Shown piece by piece: positions 32,938 to 42,022 of a DNA stretch of 64,000 nt. Position 1 is the stretch's first letter. Every line of letters starts with the position of its first letter. The translations under genes and the position numbers were made by a program. A model generated the notes under the pieces. The model saw nothing but the letters and a program-made list of their open reading frames with translations. It was not told the DNA's origin and searched no databases. Location of the stretch: NCBI GenBank assembly GCA_017544265.1, contig JAFYEM010000025.1, forward strand, positions 113,534 to 177,533, read 5' to 3'. Source of the DNA: Bacteroidales bacterium (lineage in GTDB: Bacteria > Bacteroidota > Bacteroidia > Bacteroidales > UBA932).

Positions 32938-34385
32938 TTCTTTTTATTTTTTAACAGATAAAATATCACGACGGATGCTGCACTTGTGACTGAAGCAATC
33001 CAAGGAATCCAGGCCTGAGGAAGGCGGAAGCCCGTTTTGTCCACGCAGATGAAGGTCACGCAAACAGCAGTCATGAAGACTGCGGGAATGAATGAAATGA
33101 GATAGGAAAGGCGTTTGCCGTTCTTCAGGAAGTAGGCAGTTGCGGTCCACAGGGCGAAGGCCGCAAGAGTCTGGTTGGCCCAGCCGAAGTAGCGCCAGAT
33201 AACATTGAATCCGTTTGCGTCCGCGATATTGTACCAGAGCAGCAGTCCGGATGCAATGAAAAGTGGAATGGCGATATAGAGCCGCTTGCGGATATCCTTC
33301 TGGGGCGCTTTCACAAAGTCTGCCACTATGAGCCTGGCGCTTCGGAATGCCGTGTCGCCGCTGGTTATCGGAGCAGCGACGACTCCCAGTATCGCGAGGA
33401 TTCCACCAACGATACCGAGCCAGTTTTCAGATACCTTTGTAACCACAGTGGGGGCGGCTGCGGAAAGGTCGCTGCCCACTGCCTCGGCGCCGCCGTCGAA
33501 GAAGAACCAGGACGAAACGGCTGCCCAGATAAGGGCCACGATACCCTCGGTGATCATGGCTCCGTAGAAAACCGGACGTCCGAGTTTCTCATTGGTGATG
33601 CAGCGGGCCATAAGCGGGCTCTGAGTGGCATGGAAGCCGCTTATCGCACCGCAGGCGATGGTGATGAAAAGGCAGGGGAATATGGGCTGGTCTTTAAGGC
33701 CTATTGACGGGCCGCGGTTACCAAGGCCGTCCCAGACCTCTGGAATTCCGGGCCATTTAATGAACAGGCACACCGCCAGGGCGGCTGCCATGAAAAGCAG
33801 AGCGATTGCGAAAACCGGATATAATTTGCCTATGACTTTGTCCACCGGGAGCAGCGTCGCAGCAATATAATAGGCAAAAATCGCCAGGACCCAGATCATT
33901 CTGCTGTGCGATGTTCCGTCGCCGGCGATGTCGCCGAGAATCATTGCCGGGGAATAGACAAACACTGTTCCGACTAGCAGCAGTAGAACTATCGAGAACA
34001 CCAGCATCACTTTTTTCGCTCCGCCCCCGAGATAGGAGCCAACCAGTTCGGGAATGCCGGCTCCGCCGTGACGGACCGAGAGCATTCCGCACAGGTAGTC
34101 ATGCACCGCGCCGGCGAAGATGCAGCCGAGAACAATCCACAGGTATGCTGACGGCCCGAACTTGGCACCCATTATGGCGCCGAAAATAGGCCCGGTTCCG
34201 GCGATGTTCAGGAACTGTATCATGAAGACCTTCCAGGATGGGAGGGGAATGAAGTCCACTCCGTCTGATTTTGTGGTTGCGGGGGTAGCACGCTGAGGGT
34301 CGGGCCTGAAGACCTTTTCCACGAACTTTCCGTAGAGCAGGTATCCAATCACCAGTGCTGCCAGACTGATTATAAACGAAATCAT
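32931..34385 (-). CDS. cstA: Carbon starvation protein CstA family (pyruvate/peptide transporter)
   Basis: A 484-residue multi-pass membrane protein of the short CstA form common in Bacteroidetes. Visible family features: the start with GYLLYGKFVEKVF, the N-terminal FLNIAGTGPIFGAIMGAKFGPSAY, and GAVHDYLCGMLSVRHGGAGIPELV. E. coli CstA/BtsT proteins import pyruvate, and some members have been linked to peptides. It lies between the CoA-transferase and HerA-like genes, 23 bases after the former. A link to short-chain acid metabolism with the CoA-transferase is plausible but inferred. Confidence 0.92.
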   Translation of the reverse strand: MISFIISLAALVIGYLLYGKFVEKVFRPDPQRATPATTKSDGVDFIPLPSWKVFMIQFLNIAGTGPIFGAIMGAKFGPSAYLWIVLGCIFAGAVHDYLCGMLSVRHGGAGIPELVGSYLGGGAKKVMLVFSIVLLLLVGTVFVYSPAMILGDIAGDGTSHSRMIWVLAIFAYYIAATLLPVDKVIGKLYPVFAIALLFMAAALAVCLFIKWPGIPEVWDGLGNRGPSIGLKDQPIFPCLFITIACGAISGFHATQSPLMARCITNEKLGRPVFYGAMITEGIVALIWAAVSSWFFFDGGAEAVGSDLSAAAPTVVTKVSENWLGIVGGILAILGVVAAPITSGDTAFRSARLIVADFVKAPQKDIRKRLYIAIPLFIASGLLLWYNIADANGFNVIWRYFGWANQTLAAFALWTATAYFLKNGKRLSYLISFIPAVFMTAVCVTFICVDKTGFRLPQAWIPWIASVTSAASVVIFYLLKNKKKC

Positions 34386-34408
34386 ATCAACTAACAGTCA
34401 TTTTTTTA

Positions 34409-35707
34409 TTACTTAACAATTAAATAATGTTTTCCGAAACGTTCAAAGGCGGCTTTTTCAAGCGCTTCACGGTCGTCGGGATGGGCTATGGACGTCAGCA
34501 GCCGGGCGCGCTCCTGCAGCGACTTGCCGGTCAGGTCAACTGCTCCGTATTCAGTCACGATCCAGTGCGCATCCGCCCGGGGAGTTACAACCCCGGCCCC
34601 TGGATACAGCACGGGCACAATCTTGTTCACCCCTTTGTTTGTGCGTGAGGCAAAAGCCGTGATGGACTTGCCGCCTTCGGACATCGTGGCGCCCTTCACG
34701 AAATCCAGCTGGCCGCCGGTACCGGAAAAAATGCGCTCCCCGATGGAGTCCGCGCTGATCTGGCCGGTCAGGTCCACCTGCGTCGCGGAATTGATCGCCA
34801 TCATATTGGGGTTCTGTGAAATCACCCACGGGTCGTTGGTATATTTTATGTCCCGCATCAGCACCGCAGGGTTTTTGTCTATGAAAGAATAGACATCGTT
34901 GCTGCCGAGAAGGAAGGACGCGACAATTTTTCCGATGTCTATCTTCTTCCGCGCCCCGTTTATGACTCCGCTGCGTATGAGTCGCAGAATGCCGTCGGCG
35001 AACATCTCGGTGTGAAGCCCGAGGTCGCGGTGACTGCTCAGGGCTGCCGCAAGCGCGTTCGGAAGCGCTCCGATACCCATCTGTATGCAGGCTCCGTCAG
35101 GCACCAGCTCGGCGCAGTTGCGGCCTATTACCATTTCCGTCTCAGTGGGTTCGGCAAAGTCCTTGGTCACCAGGGGAGTGTCGTCGGAAACCAGATAGTC
35201 GAAGCGGTCTATGTCTATAAGGTCGCCCAGGGCGAAGGGTACATTTGGATTCACGACCGCGATTTTAAGCGGCGCAACTTCTGTCGCGGCGACAGAACAG
35301 TCCACAGACGTACCCAGGGAGACCATTCCGTTTTCATCCGGAAGGGAAACCTGGACCAGAGCCACATCCAGTTTCAGTGCGCCGCTGCGGTAAAGTTTTG
35401 CCGAGTCTCCAAGATGCACAGGAAGATAGTCAGCATAGCCGGAGGCTACATTGGCCCTTACATTGGGGCCGAGGAAAAAGCCCTGGTCAAAGAAAATTCC
35501 GCTGTACTCTGGTTCGCTGTACGGAGCCGGCCCTTCGGTGTGGAAGTGATGGAAATGAAGGTCCTTCACCTCGCCGCGGTCCGCCCGGCGCTTGAGGGCG
35601 CTAATCAGGCAGTGGGGCACGCTGGCAACACTCGATAGATGTATCCTGGAGCCGTCTTTGATGTGGGATACGGCTTCGTCAGCGCTGACAAAAGGTCTAT
35701 TTTTCAT
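34409..35707 (-). CDS. Acetyl-CoA hydrolase/4-hydroxybutyrate CoA-transferase family protein
   Basis: About 432 residues from the ATG at 35707 (MKNRPFVSADEAV); the ATG at 35719 would add four residues. Family I/cat-type CoA-transferase: the N-terminal GSRIHLSSVASVPHCLISAL, the LGLHTEMFADGILRL segment whose Glu is the expected CoA-thioester site, FSGTGGQLDFVKGA, and WIVTEYGAVDLTGKSLQERA near the end. It would move CoA between acetyl-CoA and acids such as succinate, propionate or butyrate in fermentation. Both possible starts overlap the end of the upstream lipoprotein gene. Confidence 0.9.
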   Translation of the reverse strand: MKNRPFVSADEAVSHIKDGSRIHLSSVASVPHCLISALKRRADRGEVKDLHFHHFHTEGPAPYSEPEYSGIFFDQGFFLGPNVRANVASGYADYLPVHLGDSAKLYRSGALKLDVALVQVSLPDENGMVSLGTSVDCSVAATEVAPLKIAVVNPNVPFALGDLIDIDRFDYLVSDDTPLVTKDFAEPTETEMVIGRNCAELVPDGACIQMGIGALPNALAAALSSHRDLGLHTEMFADGILRLIRSGVINGARKKIDIGKIVASFLLGSNDVYSFIDKNPAVLMRDIKYTNDPWVISQNPNMMAINSATQVDLTGQISADSIGERIFSGTGGQLDFVKGATMSEGGKSITAFASRTNKGVNKIVPVLYPGAGVVTPRADAHWIVTEYGAVDLTGKSLQERARLLTSIAHPDDREALEKAAFERFGKHYLIVK

Positions 35708-36620
35708 TGATTCTTTCATTTATTCTGCGTCTCAGTCCGGGGGAGAGATTTGTTCCGTTGAAATCCGCGTCGGACCTGTCAAGCCACTTGAGGGCCAGTT
35801 CACAGTCCCCGAGCATATACGCTCCGAGAGCGATATTGTATTCCAGGCAGGAGCGCATCTGCATATCTTTGGTCTTCAGAAGGGAAATCCATTTCTCCAT
35901 GGCCTTTTTCCATTCCAGTTTCGCAGCCGCGACCGATGCTTCTTCCCAGGAGTTGTAACCGTAGTAATAAAATGAATAGGACTCGTTTTCCCAGGTGGGC
36001 AGGAACTGGCGCGAGGCCCGGCGGCCGACTCTGGCGCCTGCTGCTTCGATATTGTTCCAGACAGCTTCCCGGAGGGCCAGATCTCCGGAGAGTCCGTTGT
36101 TATAGACCTCGACGTCTATTTCGGTGGACCCGCCGAAGGCATGGACACGGTCTGACTTGCCCATGGAATCATAGGCCGAAAGATGCAGGTTGACGGGCAC
36201 CGTGGCGCTTGTGACGAAGGTCGAGTCCACGCTGGTGATTATTCCGGACGCATGGTTTTCGCCGAGAGTAATTTCTCCGGTCTCCGGCGGAGTGAGTATG
36301 AAAACCACGTCGGCTCCGGTGTCCATTACCAGAGAATGGGCGAAATCGAGGTCCACATTCGCGGAGGGCACGTTGTAAATTTCGATAAGCTGCTCGCCGC
36401 CGCAGTAATCCTCTTCAAGAGATGCTGCAAAGCCGTTCGCCACAGCATTCAGAAGGGTGGTGTCAGCTGCGTTGCCGCTGTTGAGACATACCACCGCCAA
36501 GGACTTGCCGGACAGGTTCAGGCCGGATTGCGAGGCGTGGCGCATCTGCAGGTGATGAGTGTAAATCTCCGGGGTGCATCCAATGCAGAGCAGAAGGACT
36601 ATAGGAATTAATCGTTTCAT
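35697..36620 (-). CDS. DUF6340-like lipoprotein
   Basis: A 307-residue lipoprotein with signal MKRLIPIVLLLCIGC. The middle (about 35-200) looks like an alpha/beta domain; the C-terminal third holds WEEASVAAAKLEWKKAMEKW and a following helix pair (EYNIALGAYMLGDCELALKWLDRSD) typical of tetratricopeptide-like repeats. It resembles the Bacteroidetes family DUF6340. Function unknown. It overlaps rimO by four bases and the CoA-transferase gene by 11. Confidence 0.75.
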   Translation of the reverse strand: MKRLIPIVLLLCIGCTPEIYTHHLQMRHASQSGLNLSGKSLAVVCLNSGNAADTTLLNAVANGFAASLEEDYCGGEQLIEIYNVPSANVDLDFAHSLVMDTGADVVFILTPPETGEITLGENHASGIITSVDSTFVTSATVPVNLHLSAYDSMGKSDRVHAFGGSTEIDVEVYNNGLSGDLALREAVWNNIEAAGARVGRRASRQFLPTWENESYSFYYYGYNSWEEASVAAAKLEWKKAMEKWISLLKTKDMQMRSCLEYNIALGAYMLGDCELALKWLDRSDADFNGTNLSPGLRRRINERINEK

Positions 36621-37933
36621 TTCACTCTTTCGGCTATAAGGTCATATCGGTCGGCGCCGGTAATCCTGACGTTTATGAATTCACCCACGAAGGAATACGG
36701 TTCTATTCCGTCGAATTCCTCAGGAGTGTAACGGACAAGTATCTCCCCGTCCACTTCGGGGCTTTCGAATTCGCTTCGCGCGACGAAGATTCCCTCGTTG
36801 AAGGAGTCTATAAGGACCTTTTCCACACTTCCGATCCTGGAGGCGTTGATCTCGGAGGAAATCTCTCCCTGAAGGGCCATCAGTGCATCCAGACGCCGCT
36901 GTTTAGTGGCTTTGGCGACGCTGTCCCGCAGGTGCCCGGCCCCCCATGTCCCTTCTTCTTCGCTGTAAGTGAAGGCACCCATGCGCTCGAAGCGGGCCTC
37001 TCTCACGAAATCCATCAGTTCCAGGAATTCTTTCCGGCCTTCTCCGGGATGACCCACTATGAGGGTAGTGCGGAGAGCAACGCCCGGAACCCGTTCCCGC
37101 ATTCTGGCAATCAGTTCCCTGGTGGCTTTCCCGCTGACTCCGCGGTGCATATTCTCCAGAACCGTATCAGAGATATGCTGAAGCGGGATGTCCATGTAGC
37201 GGCAGACCTTGGGATTGGAAGCCATTTCATCCAGTACATCCTCAGGGAAATCCGCAGGATAGGAATAATGAAGCCTGAGCCACTCGATACCATCGACCTT
37301 CGAAAGGGCCTGCAACAGGTCTTTCAGAGCGCGGCGACGGTACAGGTCAAGACCATAGAAAGTAATGTCCTGGGCTATGATAATCAGTTCTTTGACTCCT
37401 TCCGCAGCCAGGGCTTCCGCCTCTGCGGTGAGTTCTTCGACGGGCCGGCTCACGTGCTTCCCGCGAATCAGGGGAATCGCGCAGTAGGAGCAGCGGCGGT
37501 CGCAGCCTTCGGAGATTTTGAGGTAGGCGTAAGGGAGGGACTTGTCGGTGATATGCCTCAGGGGCCGCCCCGAGGGGCTGCATCCGAGAGCCTTGACTAC
37601 AGGGCCCAGGTCCCGGGCACCGAACCACTTGTCGACTTCGGGGATGAGGGCCGGGAGTTCGTCCGGGTAACGCTGGGAAAGGCAGCCCATCACCATCAGG
37701 CTGCCTATTTTCCCCGCAGCCTTGAGGGCCGCTTCTTCGAGAATCGTGTCTATGGACTGCTGCTTGGCGTCGCCTATGAAGCCGCAGGTGTTGATAATTT
37801 CCACATCCACACGGTCGCACTCTTCTCCCTCGGGGATAATCTCGTAACTGGAACTGACTTCTCCGAGGAGATGCTCCGTGTCCACTGTATTCTTGGAGCA
37901 TCCGAGAGTTATGACCTTCAGGCTGGGTTTCAC
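36617..37933 (-). CDS. rimO: Ribosomal protein S12 methylthiotransferase RimO
   Basis: A 438-residue radical-SAM enzyme that adds a methylthio group to an Asp of ribosomal protein S12. The N-terminal MTTase domain has VITLGCSKNTVDTEHLLG, the radical SAM cluster is CDRRCSYC near 147-154, and the C-terminal TRAM domain closes the protein. It starts with GTG, whose G is the last base of the DUF5606 stop codon. The next gene overlaps by four bases. Confidence 0.95.
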   Translation of the reverse strand: MKPSLKVITLGCSKNTVDTEHLLGEVSSSYEIIPEGEECDRVDVEIINTCGFIGDAKQQSIDTILEEAALKAAGKIGSLMVMGCLSQRYPDELPALIPEVDKWFGARDLGPVVKALGCSPSGRPLRHITDKSLPYAYLKISEGCDRRCSYCAIPLIRGKHVSRPVEELTAEAEALAAEGVKELIIIAQDITFYGLDLYRRRALKDLLQALSKVDGIEWLRLHYSYPADFPEDVLDEMASNPKVCRYMDIPLQHISDTVLENMHRGVSGKATRELIARMRERVPGVALRTTLIVGHPGEGRKEFLELMDFVREARFERMGAFTYSEEEGTWGAGHLRDSVAKATKQRRLDALMALQGEISSEINASRIGSVEKVLIDSFNEGIFVARSEFESPEVDGEILVRYTPEEFDGIEPYSFVGEFINVRITGADRYDLIAERVK

Positions 37934-38361
37934 TACTGCTCAGCAGGTGCTTCTTCCTGTGCGTCAGGATCCTCGAACTCCAGGCTGGCGAATTTCTTGA
38001 GGCAGTTGTACCACTCCGAGACTTTCTTCATGTGAGAAACGTAGAAGCGGTCCTCGTCGTAGTTGGGAAGGGCCTTGGAGAACAGGGCCTTGAACTCCTC
38101 GGCGCTGGCCTTGGGGGAAGGGGCGTCCGCATCGGCAAGCACCTCGTGAAGTGCCTCGAACACTTTGCGGAGCTTTACTTCGCCTTCGCTGGTATAGATG
38201 GAAATGTCCTCGAGGGATGTGATGCGGCTGTTGCGGTCGAAATTGGTGCGCTTTGCACTCTCTAGTGACTCTGCGATGGCGCCGCTCCGGGACTGGGCGA
38301 TGAATTTGTGGAGCCCGTGTACGCCGGAAACGGAAAGAATCTTGGAAAGATCGGTTTTCAT
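37933..38361 (-). CDS. DUF5606-like protein
   Basis: A 142-residue acidic protein with the conserved start DLSKILSVSGVHGLHKFIAQSRSG and the motif ITSLEDISIYTSEGEVKLRKVF, as in the Bacteroidetes family DUF5606. The C terminus is Glu/Ala-rich. No membrane or catalytic motif. It heads the rimO run with its own promoter at 38390-38397. Function unknown. Confidence 0.85.
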   Translation of the reverse strand: MKTDLSKILSVSGVHGLHKFIAQSRSGAIAESLESAKRTNFDRNSRITSLEDISIYTSEGEVKLRKVFEALHEVLADADAPSPKASAEEFKALFSKALPNYDEDRFYVSHMKKVSEWYNCLKKFASLEFEDPDAQEEAPAEQ

Positions 38362-38389
38362 ATTGTCAGTTTGCTTGTTTTATAACTTA

Positions 38390-38397
38390 CAAATATA
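38390..38397 (-). promoter_or_regulatory. -7 box of the DUF5606-rimO run
   Basis: TATATTTG on the minus strand is a perfect TAnnTTTG box 28 bases before the DUF5606 ATG. Confidence 0.6.
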
Positions 38398-38405
38398 GCG
38401 ATTTT

Positions 38406-40400
38406 CTATATAATCACGTATGAGAACGGTGCAATCTCGACAGATTTTTCGCCGAGGTCTATGCATGCGGGAGCTTCGCCGTCGTTTATCCCCACCAGAA
38501 TCTTCTCACCCATGTAGCTGCGCTCGAAAACCAGGGCATGCTCGTCTGCATAGAGCCTCTTATAGTCTCCGAAGAGAAGCGGCATGCTGCTGCGGCGAAG
38601 ATGAATCAGCTTCCCGGTCTCTTCAAGCATCCACTGCTCGTTCGCGGAAAGTCCGCTGAAACGCATCATTCTCCGGTTGTCAGGGTCGTTGCCGCCGCAC
38701 TGGCCGTATTCGTCACCCTGGTATATGCAGGGGACTCCGGGAATGGTGAGGTTTATCACTTCCAGCAGCAGGGCCTTTTTGAATGCAACTGCTTCGCGTT
38801 CAGGATTTCCGTCCGCCGTCACGCCGATATTGCGGTTCCATCTGGCATCCTTTCCGTCCTCGTCCCAGCTCACCGCACCGCCGGCGAGGGAGATGAAGCG
38901 GATTTTGTCGTGGTTGCCGGAAATGTTTCCCATAGTGTGATGGGCACCGTAACTCCTGAGAGACTGGTCTATTACGTCGGCCATGCGGGTCATGGGAACG
39001 CCCTCGCGGCCCAGCACGTCGATGGCGGTGTGATAGATATTGAAATCGAACTGGGCGTTGAGCATTCCGGTTTTCACATAGGAGCCGATCAGCTCGTTGT
39101 CCCCGTAGGTTTCGCCTATCATCCAGAGTGCGCGGCCGGGATAGCGGCTTTTCATCTTGTGGGTGAACATACGCCAGTAGTTCAGCGGAATGTGCTTGCA
39201 GGCGTCGTGACGATAGCCGTCGAAGTCGAATTTATCGACCCAGAAAAGGGCGGTATCCGTCATCGCGTCGCAGACTTCTTCGCGCTCGAGATCCAGCGAG
39301 GGGATGTGCTTGTCGAACCAGGTGGTGAGCCTCTGCTCGTCCCAGAGTTCGAAATTGCGGCGTCCGTCGGGAAGCAGGCTGTCCGTGACCCAGTCGGGAT
39401 GCGCTTTCAGGGTGGGGGAGTTTATGTGCATGTGATTGGCCACATAGTCCAGAATGACATTGATATTGTGCTCGTGGGCAGTTTCAAGCAGTTCCCTGAG
39501 CTCCGCTTCAGTGCCCATGCGGTGGTCTATCTTGGTGTTGAAAATGGGCCAGTAGCCGTGGTAGCCGGAGAATTTCGTGTCCGGGTTGTGATACTGTCCC
39601 CAGGCATCCTCAGGGTTCTGGCTGATTGGTGAAATCCATATCGTATTCACCCCCAAGCTGTCGAAAAAGCCCTCTTCGATTTTATCCGTGATGCCCTTGA
39701 GGTCGCCGCCCTTGTAGTCCACGCGAGGGTCCACGTCGGGTCGGTTGAGGGGCGAGTCGTTGGCGGCGTTGCCGTTATAGAAACGGTCCACCATCAGGCT
39801 GTAGAGCACCTGGGCGTTGGCGTCATGGCGGGTGAGGCCATCCGCCGTAAGCAGCGGTTCGCCGTTTTGGAGCGGTATCAGCAGATCATTGTACAGAACC
39901 TTGCCGTCGCTGGCATAGACCCTGAGATAGCTGCGGCCGCCCACATAAGGCAGTTTGTCTATGTCTATGGCGCCGCCCTGAATAGCCTTGTCGGCGAGCA
40001 TGTTCTGGACGAAGCAGCGGTAAATGCATCCTTCGGCCGCACCTTCAAGGATAATCCGGCCGTTGTCCATGCCGGCTGTCGTGAGTCCCTGTGTGACGGG
40101 CAGTTTCGGCAGAATCGGAATGTCCACCTTGCCTATGCTGAGCACTTCCACAGCCCCGGCACTGCCGTAGAGCGTGATTATTCCTCCATCCACCCTGAGG
40201 CTGTCGTAAGCTCCGCTGACTCTCACCCGGGGGAGCTTTTCCAGATTGACTGCGGGCAGGTAGTCAGTCACATAGATTTCAGTCACCTCCCCGGCCTCGC
40301 GGACGGGAATGACCGGCTCTCCCGTGGCTTCGCGCCTCAGGGCCTCCGAGCAGCTGCAGACCAGGGCCGCGGCAAAAAAACAGTATGCAAAACGTTTCAT
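38406..40400 (-). CDS. GH13 alpha-amylase-family lipoprotein
   Basis: A 664-residue lipoprotein (signal MKRFAYCFFAAALVCSC). An N-terminal beta domain (about 30-190) is followed by a GH13 barrel: VNTIWISPI, VILDYVANHMH (region I), GYRHDACKHIP (region II, nucleophile Asp near 397), MIGETYGD (acid/base Glu near 428) and ISGNHDK (region IV Asp near 495). The set fits neopullulanase, cyclomaltodextrinase or SusA/SusG-like enzymes that cut alpha-1,4-glucans. No SusC/SusD partners are present, so it is not in a classical starch locus here. Confidence 0.92.
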   Translation of the reverse strand: MKRFAYCFFAAALVCSCSEALRREATGEPVIPVREAGEVTEIYVTDYLPAVNLEKLPRVRVSGAYDSLRVDGGIITLYGSAGAVEVLSIGKVDIPILPKLPVTQGLTTAGMDNGRIILEGAAEGCIYRCFVQNMLADKAIQGGAIDIDKLPYVGGRSYLRVYASDGKVLYNDLLIPLQNGEPLLTADGLTRHDANAQVLYSLMVDRFYNGNAANDSPLNRPDVDPRVDYKGGDLKGITDKIEEGFFDSLGVNTIWISPISQNPEDAWGQYHNPDTKFSGYHGYWPIFNTKIDHRMGTEAELRELLETAHEHNINVILDYVANHMHINSPTLKAHPDWVTDSLLPDGRRNFELWDEQRLTTWFDKHIPSLDLEREEVCDAMTDTALFWVDKFDFDGYRHDACKHIPLNYWRMFTHKMKSRYPGRALWMIGETYGDNELIGSYVKTGMLNAQFDFNIYHTAIDVLGREGVPMTRMADVIDQSLRSYGAHHTMGNISGNHDKIRFISLAGGAVSWDEDGKDARWNRNIGVTADGNPEREAVAFKKALLLEVINLTIPGVPCIYQGDEYGQCGGNDPDNRRMMRFSGLSANEQWMLEETGKLIHLRRSSMPLLFGDYKRLYADEHALVFERSYMGEKILVGINDGEAPACIDLGEKSVEIAPFSYVII

Positions 40401-40465
40401 AACAGATATTGGTCGCTTTAGTGTCCAAAATATATTCCCACGAATTTACGAAAAAAATTCAGTAA

Positions 40466-40508
40466 GTCAAAAAGCTTTTTTGACAGTCGCAAAATATCAG
40501 TATATTTG
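40466..40508 (+). promoter_or_regulatory. Promoter with overlapping palindrome for the ABC importer
   Basis: TTTG at 40479-40482, an 18-base spacer and TATATTTG at 40501-40508 make a Bacteroides-type promoter. The near-perfect palindrome GTCAAAAAGCTTTTTTGAC at 40466-40484 covers the -33 element and could be an operator or a hairpin. Confidence 0.55.
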
Positions 40509-40581
40509 CGCTTGCGAACTTGTCGAATCTTGATTCGCCGGGAAGTGCAATTTCTGGTTTAGAATTCTAAAACGAGGATGA

Positions 40582-42018
40582 ATGATTAAAACTTTTTGCA
40601 GAATCTTATTGCTGGCTTCAGTTCTGCTATTGTCCGCATGTTCGAACGACAGTGGAGGCAGTCTGGACATCCGGAGTGAAGCTGACCTCTCGGGGCTGAC
40701 TCTGGCGACCTCCAACGGCAGTTATTACCACAACAAGTTTTCCAAGCGGGAAGATGTGAAACTCTTCGTGACCAACAACGAGGCGGACGGTCTGCTGGCT
40801 GTGAGGCAGGGAAAGGCCGATGTCTATGTGGCCGACGACGTGCTGCTTAGCGGCAGTGACATGGAGAGACTCGGAATCAGGCTGGCTTTCCGCGGCGAGG
40901 AGACCTTCGACGTGGCGTTCGCGCTCCCGAAAGGGAATGACGAACTCCGTGAAAAGCTGGATTCTTTCCTTGCGTCTGCACCGCTGGAGAAGATAATCGC
41001 CCACTGGGTTTCCGATGCGCCGCTGGCGGAAGAAGATGAATATGAAATTATACCCGGTGCGGCTCCGCTTCGCTGCGTATGCTGCGTTGATGTATCTCCC
41101 GTCAGTTTCATGGGTGACGGAGAATGGCTGGGAATGGAGCCCGACATACTCCGCCGTTTCGCGCATTCTATCGGAAGGCCTTTCGAGTTGAAATACCAGA
41201 GCCTCGCCTCCGGAATAATCGCCCTCCAGACCGGCCAGATGGATGTGCTGTCCTCGTGCCTTTTCGTGACTGAGGAAAGAAAGAAGGCGGTGGATTTTTC
41301 CCTTCCTTATTACACATGCCATCCCGGCTACTTCGTGCTGGATAAAAATAGCACCTCCCGGCCGGGATTCATGGACAGGCTGAAACTTAATCTCGTTACG
41401 GATCGTCGCTGGAAGATGATCACCGACGGTCTTCTGGAGACAGTCAAGATAACCCTTCTGTCCATTCTGCTGGGCACGGTTCTCGGTGCGGGACTGTGTG
41501 CTATGAGGCGCAGCCGCAGGGGATGGCTCCGGCGCACAGTGCAGCTGTACGACGGTTTCATAAACGGTATTCCCACCCTGGTGCTGCTGCTGATAATGTT
41601 CTATGTGGTTTTCGCCAGCACCGGGCTGAACGCCTCCATGATTGCGGTAGTCACCTTCGGGCTGTGTTTCGCCTCGGCGGCCGGCGGCATCTTTGACAAC
41701 GCAATATCCGGCGTCCCCGCGGGTCAGACCGAGGCTGGTCTCGCCCTCGGTTTCTCGCCCCTGAAGACATTTACCGGAATAGTCCTGCCGCAGGCCATCA
41801 AGAGCGGCCTTCCGCTGTTCGCGGGCCAGTGCGTGGCACTTCTGAAGAGTACATCCATAGTGGGATACATCTCCATCCAGGATGTCACCAGGGCGAGCGA
41901 CCTGATACGAAGCCGCACTTTCGACGCCGTGATTCCGCTGCTGATCGTTACGGTTCTGTACTTCGTGCTGGCCTGGATAATACGGAAACTTTTGAACCTT
42001 TTACTCCTCAAGAAGTAG
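40582..42018 (+). CDS. Polar amino-acid ABC importer, substrate-binding protein fused to permease
   Basis: A 478-residue fusion. A lipoprotein signal (LLASVLLLSAC) is followed by two periplasmic segments resembling family-3 binding protein lobes, about 28-140 and 155-265 (SPVSFMGDGEWLGMEPDILRR, QTGQMDVLSSCLFVTEERKK). Residues 275-478 are a HisM/GlnP-type permease with GLLETVKITLLSILLGTVLGAG and the EAA-like loop EAGLALGFSPLKTFTGIVLPQA. Such fusions are known for GlnP-like importers. The first lobe pair looks degenerate. It is followed after four bases by its ATPase. Confidence 0.88.
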   Translation: MIKTFCRILLLASVLLLSACSNDSGGSLDIRSEADLSGLTLATSNGSYYHNKFSKREDVKLFVTNNEADGLLAVRQGKADVYVADDVLLSGSDMERLGIRLAFRGEETFDVAFALPKGNDELREKLDSFLASAPLEKIIAHWVSDAPLAEEDEYEIIPGAAPLRCVCCVDVSPVSFMGDGEWLGMEPDILRRFAHSIGRPFELKYQSLASGIIALQTGQMDVLSSCLFVTEERKKAVDFSLPYYTCHPGYFVLDKNSTSRPGFMDRLKLNLVTDRRWKMITDGLLETVKITLLSILLGTVLGAGLCAMRRSRRGWLRRTVQLYDGFINGIPTLVLLLIMFYVVFASTGLNASMIAVVTFGLCFASAAGGIFDNAISGVPAGQTEAGLALGFSPLKTFTGIVLPQAIKSGLPLFAGQCVALLKSTSIVGYISIQDVTRASDLIRSRTFDAVIPLLIVTVLYFVLAWIIRKLLNLLLLKK

Positions 42019-42022
42019 CCTT

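Noticed and set aside
36932-38035. 367-residue plus-strand open frame
   Set aside because: It is antisense to rimO and DUF5606, both well supported; the translated sequence has no recognisable domain.
38538-39632. 364-residue plus-strand open frame
   Set aside because: Antisense to the GH13 catalytic region; a by-product of codon usage in the real gene.
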